Below are positions 61,403 through 64,000 of a DNA stretch of 64,000 nt, in pieces. Both the position numbers and the translations under genes were made by a program. The DNA is from Sneathiella marina (GTDB lineage: Bacteria; Pseudomonadota; Alphaproteobacteria; Sneathiellales; Sneathiellaceae): the NCBI RefSeq assembly GCF_023746535.1, contig NZ_CP098747.1, positions 1,122,364 to 1,186,363 of the forward strand, read 5' to 3'. The notes under the pieces were generated by a model. It made no database searches and was not told where the DNA came from. It saw only the letters and a list, made by a program, of their open reading frames with translations. Position 1 is the first letter of the stretch, and each line of letters opens with the position of its first letter.

Positions 61403-62206
61403 GGCGTTGTCACATAAACTTCCCTTGGACATGAAGAAACCTTAGTGCCATTTTTTAGGCAGCGATGCTTGCGGTTGCCCAAACGAAAAATGCTTCAGCG
61501 CGACATTGCTTGAGATTAGGCCGATCGACTAAGTGACGTTGTAGAGAGAAGCTATTGTAAGTAGCTGAGTAAATATTGAGAAACCTCTGAGCAGATCCTG
61601 GTGATTTAAATTTCTGCATTTTTTGTTCTCTTTGTCGTACTGGGAGATGAGAGTTCTCGGCAAGATTAATTAATCGTTTATTGTCAATGTGTTCAGCTTC
61701 TAAGCTCAAAGTTCGGAACGCTTTGTGATAAGATTTCAGTTTATCTGTCACAATTCGCGGCGGTATAAAGCCTTGCTTCTTCAATAATTTTCTTATCAGT
61801 TTCAAGGCAGCTTTGGCGTTTCGTCTCGGTTGTACTAGGAAATCCAGCACTTCTCCTTCGCTATCAACGGCACGCCACAGAAAATGGCGCCTTCTTCGTA
61901 TAACTATGACCATTTCGTCCAGATGCCAGATATCGTTGGGAGTAGGGTGAGAGGATCTCAGATTTTGAGCAATGGGCGCTCCAAATTTCAGAAACCAACG
62001 TCGAACCGTTTCATTGGAAATATCCTGGCCTCGTTCGGCCAGAAGATCTTCAACATCTCGATAGCTCAGCGTAAATCGAGCAAACAGCGATACGGCTTGC
62101 TGAATAATATGAGGCGAGAAACGATGGCGCTGATAGGAGATCTTTTACATCGACAAAGATTAGTACGTCATCGATTTTCTCGCCGATAAGTCAATGTGAC
62201 AATACC
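61403..62206 (-). mobile_element. IS6-family insertion sequence, type A copy 5
   Basis: 804-bp element with left end GGCGTTGTCACATAAACTT (61403-61421) and right end AAGTCAATGTGACAATACC (62188-62206). It separates the hyu operon from the biotin carboxylase gene, whose stop codon lies 2 bases outside the right end. Confidence 0.9.
61455..62150 (-). pseudogene. IS6-family transposase with a stop at codon 2 (type A5)
   Basis: The frame starts ATG at 62150 but codon 2 is TAA where other copies have CAA (Gln), so translation ends at once. From codon 3 the frame is intact and reads through the WHLDE, TDKLKSY and AENSH blocks to the normal end. The next in-frame ATG, at 61913, lies after the WHLDE Asp codon and would give only the C-terminal 152 residues. 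Confidence 0.88.
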
Positions 62207-62207
62207 C

Positions 62208-64000
62208 CTACTCTTCAGCTATAGGTCCTATTTCCAATAGAAGTTCGTCTGCGGCTATCTGATTGCCAGCGATGGCTGATATTTCAGCAACAACACCGTC
62301 GATATTCGCAATAATTTCATGTTGCATTTTCATTGCTTCTAGCACGGCAAGCTTATCGCCCTTGGAAACGCTCTCCCCGGACTTTACGGCAATCTCCAAC
62401 AGTAACCCATGCATTGGAGATTTTACGGAACCGCTATTATTGCCTTCATCAGTTCTGGAGTTTCTTGACGCGTTCGTCAGCAGGAGAGAGGTGTTGCCAA
62501 TGGCAACATTAAGATTACCATCTGACTCCTCGTGAATTACGGCGTCAAAGCCGTGTCCTTTAACATTTAGTGTCGCGCAATTACCATCCACATTCACATC
62601 ATCAACATCAATCAATTCATCTGCGATCTCGACTTGATATGACTGGCTGCCCAATGCCGTCACAGTGGATTGAACGGTTTCATCTCCGCGCATAAATGAA
62701 AATACGCTCTGTAGTTTGCCTGTGCTTGACCAGTTGAGCAATTCCTGATTGAGGTCGATTGTTTCGGCTAGAGCGCGATTACGTTCGAGAGTAAATTTCA
62801 AAACAGCGACAGCGGCCAGGATTTCGATTTCCTGTTGCGCCGCTTTGTAACCGCCTTCACCATAAACATCGTCAATGAAGGCTGTTGTTGCTTCGCCATT
62901 CGCAAATTTCTGCTGAGACAATGTATCAATAAGGAAATCCCGGTTCGACTTTAGGCCGAATAGCGCAGAGGATTTCATCGCCTTAATCAAACGCAGCCGA
63001 GCCTGGTTACGGGTTTCTCCATGGGCGATAATTTTCGCGACCATTGGATCATAAAAAGGTGAGACGTTGCTGCCTGTCTGAATACCGCTATCCACCCGGA
63101 TATCTTTTCCTTGCGGCTCATGCCACAAGGTTACAGGACCGGTACTCGGCAGGAAGTCATTTTCTGGATCCTCCGCATACAATCGAACTTCAATGGCATG
63201 ACCATTTAGCGTTACTTCTTCCTGGGTTATGCCAAGAGGCTCTCCCGCTGCAACATTTAATTGCAACGTGACAAGATCTAGTCCGGTCACAAGCTCCGTT
63301 ACCGGATGCTCGACTTGTAAGCGGGTATTCATCTCCAGGAAATAGAAATTCCCCAATGAATCGAGCAAAAACTCAACGGTTCCAGCACCCACATAATCTA
63401 CTGCCTTTGCCGCGTCGACAGCCGCCTTTCCCATTCTCGCCCGTAGTTCCTCCGTCATCACGGGGCAGGGTGATTCTTCTACTATCTTTTGATGGCGTCG
63501 TTGCACTGAGCAATCCCGCTCGCCAAGGTGAATTGTATTACCAAAGGTGTCGGCGAAAATTTGTATTTCTACATGACGTGGTTGTTGTACGGCTTTTTCA
63601 ATTATTAGTTCACTGGATCCGAACGCATTTTGCGCTTCAGATCGAGCTAGTTGTATCGCTCCAGGCAGGTCATTATCGTTGAACACCAATCGCATACCAC
63701 GGCCCCCGCCGCCCGCTGCGGCCTTAACCATTATTGGAAAACCGATGGCCATACTCTCATCGATTAGGCGCTCGTCACTTTGGTCCTCTCCCTGGTACCC
63801 CGGAACACATGGTATATTTGCCTTAATCATTGCTCGTTTTGACCGCGCTTTGTCACCCATTACATCAATCGCGTGTTCAGGTGGGCCGACAAATACCAGG
63901 CCAGCTTCATTTACTGCTTTCGAGAAAGCCGAATTTTCGGACAGGAAACCGTATCCAGGGTGAATGGCTTCAGCGCCGGATATTTTTGCGGCATCGATAA
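62208..64000 (-). CDS. Biotin-dependent acyl-CoA carboxylase alpha subunit, C-terminal part
   Basis: Runs off the right edge, so the start is outside the window; at least 596 codons are visible. It is an acetyl/propionyl/methylcrotonyl-CoA carboxylase alpha subunit: biotin carboxylase ATP-grasp blocks GYGFLSENSAFSKA, KAAAGGGGRGMRLVF and EMNTRLQVEHPVTE, then a linker, then the biotinyl domain with LEAMKMQHEI, the biotinylated Lys in AMKM. It supplies carboxybiotin for the paired carboxyltransferase, not seen here. The TAG stop is 2 bases from IS copy A5. Which acyl-CoA is used cannot be told. Confidence 0.9.
   Translation of the reverse strand, partial: IDAAKISGAEAIHPGYGFLSENSAFSKAVNEAGLVFVGPPEHAIDVMGDKARSKRAMIKANIPCVPGYQGEDQSDERLIDESMAIGFPIMVKAAAGGGGRGMRLVFNDNDLPGAIQLARSEAQNAFGSSELIIEKAVQQPRHVEIQIFADTFGNTIHLGERDCSVQRRHQKIVEESPCPVMTEELRARMGKAAVDAAKAVDYVGAGTVEFLLDSLGNFYFLEMNTRLQVEHPVTELVTGLDLVTLQLNVAAGEPLGITQEEVTLNGHAIEVRLYAEDPENDFLPSTGPVTLWHEPQGKDIRVDSGIQTGSNVSPFYDPMVAKIIAHGETRNQARLRLIKAMKSSALFGLKSNRDFLIDTLSQQKFANGEATTAFIDDVYGEGGYKAAQQEIEILAAVAVLKFTLERNRALAETIDLNQELLNWSSTGKLQSVFSFMRGDETVQSTVTALGSQSYQVEIADELIDVDDVNVDGNCATLNVKGHGFDAVIHEESDGNLNVAIGNTSLLLTNASRNSRTDEGNNSGSVKSPMHGLLLEIAVKSGESVSKGDKLAVLEAMKMQHEIIANIDGVVAEISAIAGNQIAADELLLEIGPIAEE

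Noticed and set aside
1-64000. CRISPR array, rRNA or tRNA genes
   Set aside because: No regularly spaced direct repeats with unique spacers and no RNA gene signatures were seen. The CCCTGTT iterons are short and irregularly spaced.

Overview
The window is chromosome-like DNA of a marine or halotolerant alphaproteobacterium. The evidence is an EnuR/Ueh/Eut/Doe ectoine and hydroxyectoine catabolic cluster in the order known from Roseobacter-type bacteria, a Rhizobium-type GlpSTPQUV glycerol ABC transporter, TRAP transporters, Lrp/MocR/AraC/LysR regulators and a molybdenum hydroxylase. I cannot place it below class level. No rRNA, tRNA or CRISPR array was seen.

Layout: 1-2095 holds an AraC fragment and a WYL regulator divergent from a small dimeric alpha/beta-barrel-like protein. 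2096-2901 is a dead IS6-family copy (type A1). 2982-9268 is a TRAP transporter operon with a serine hydrolase and a carnitine-dehydrogenase-like enzyme, plus an AraC regulator. 9328-10137 and 14192-14999 are two intact IS6-family copies of a second type (B1, B2). They enclose an unrecognised cell-envelope operon (10133-14063). 15051-28500 is the complete ectoine/5-hydroxyectoine uptake and degradation cluster. 28501-29476 is a noncoding block with a serine-recombinase relic. 29477-39021 is a mixed region with AraC, Rrf2, a beheaded methyltransferase, a PLP desulfhydrase-like enzyme, a pirin pseudogene, an amidohydrolase, an MFS transporter, a cysteine hydrolase and a lipoprotein. 39106-40100 holds a miniature inverted-repeat element and IS6 relics. 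40335-46344 is the glycerol ABC operon, followed by a BlaI/M56 peptidase pair (46458-47946). 48020-48823 is IS copy A3. 48880-54688 holds an adenylate cyclase, an SRPBCC lipoprotein, a molybdenum hydroxylase and its divergent TetR and NAD-binding genes. 54802-55248 is a second copy of the noncoding block and recombinase relic. 55249-56052 is IS copy A4. 56052-61383 holds LysR, HyuA, HyuB and a GYD protein. 61403-62206 is IS copy A5. 62208-64000 is the C-terminal part of a biotin-dependent carboxylase alpha subunit.

The most striking large-scale pattern is that all seven IS6-family copies point the same way (minus strand) and cut the window into segments, several of which are self-contained metabolic modules. 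Every type A transposase is broken: frameshift, decay, amber, ochre at codon 2, or loss of a catalytic Asp. Both type B transposases look intact and have inserted into type A debris. Several neighbouring genes take a start or stop codon from an IS terminal repeat.

How the genes work together: EnuR controls import of ectoines by UehABC, EutABC would convert hydroxyectoine to ectoine, and DoeA, DoeB, the aminotransferase and the dehydrogenase would take ectoine to aspartate. The glycerol transporter has two different ATPases whose motifs suggest one working and one degenerate ATP site. The envelope operon at 10133-14063 is the best candidate for an undescribed system.
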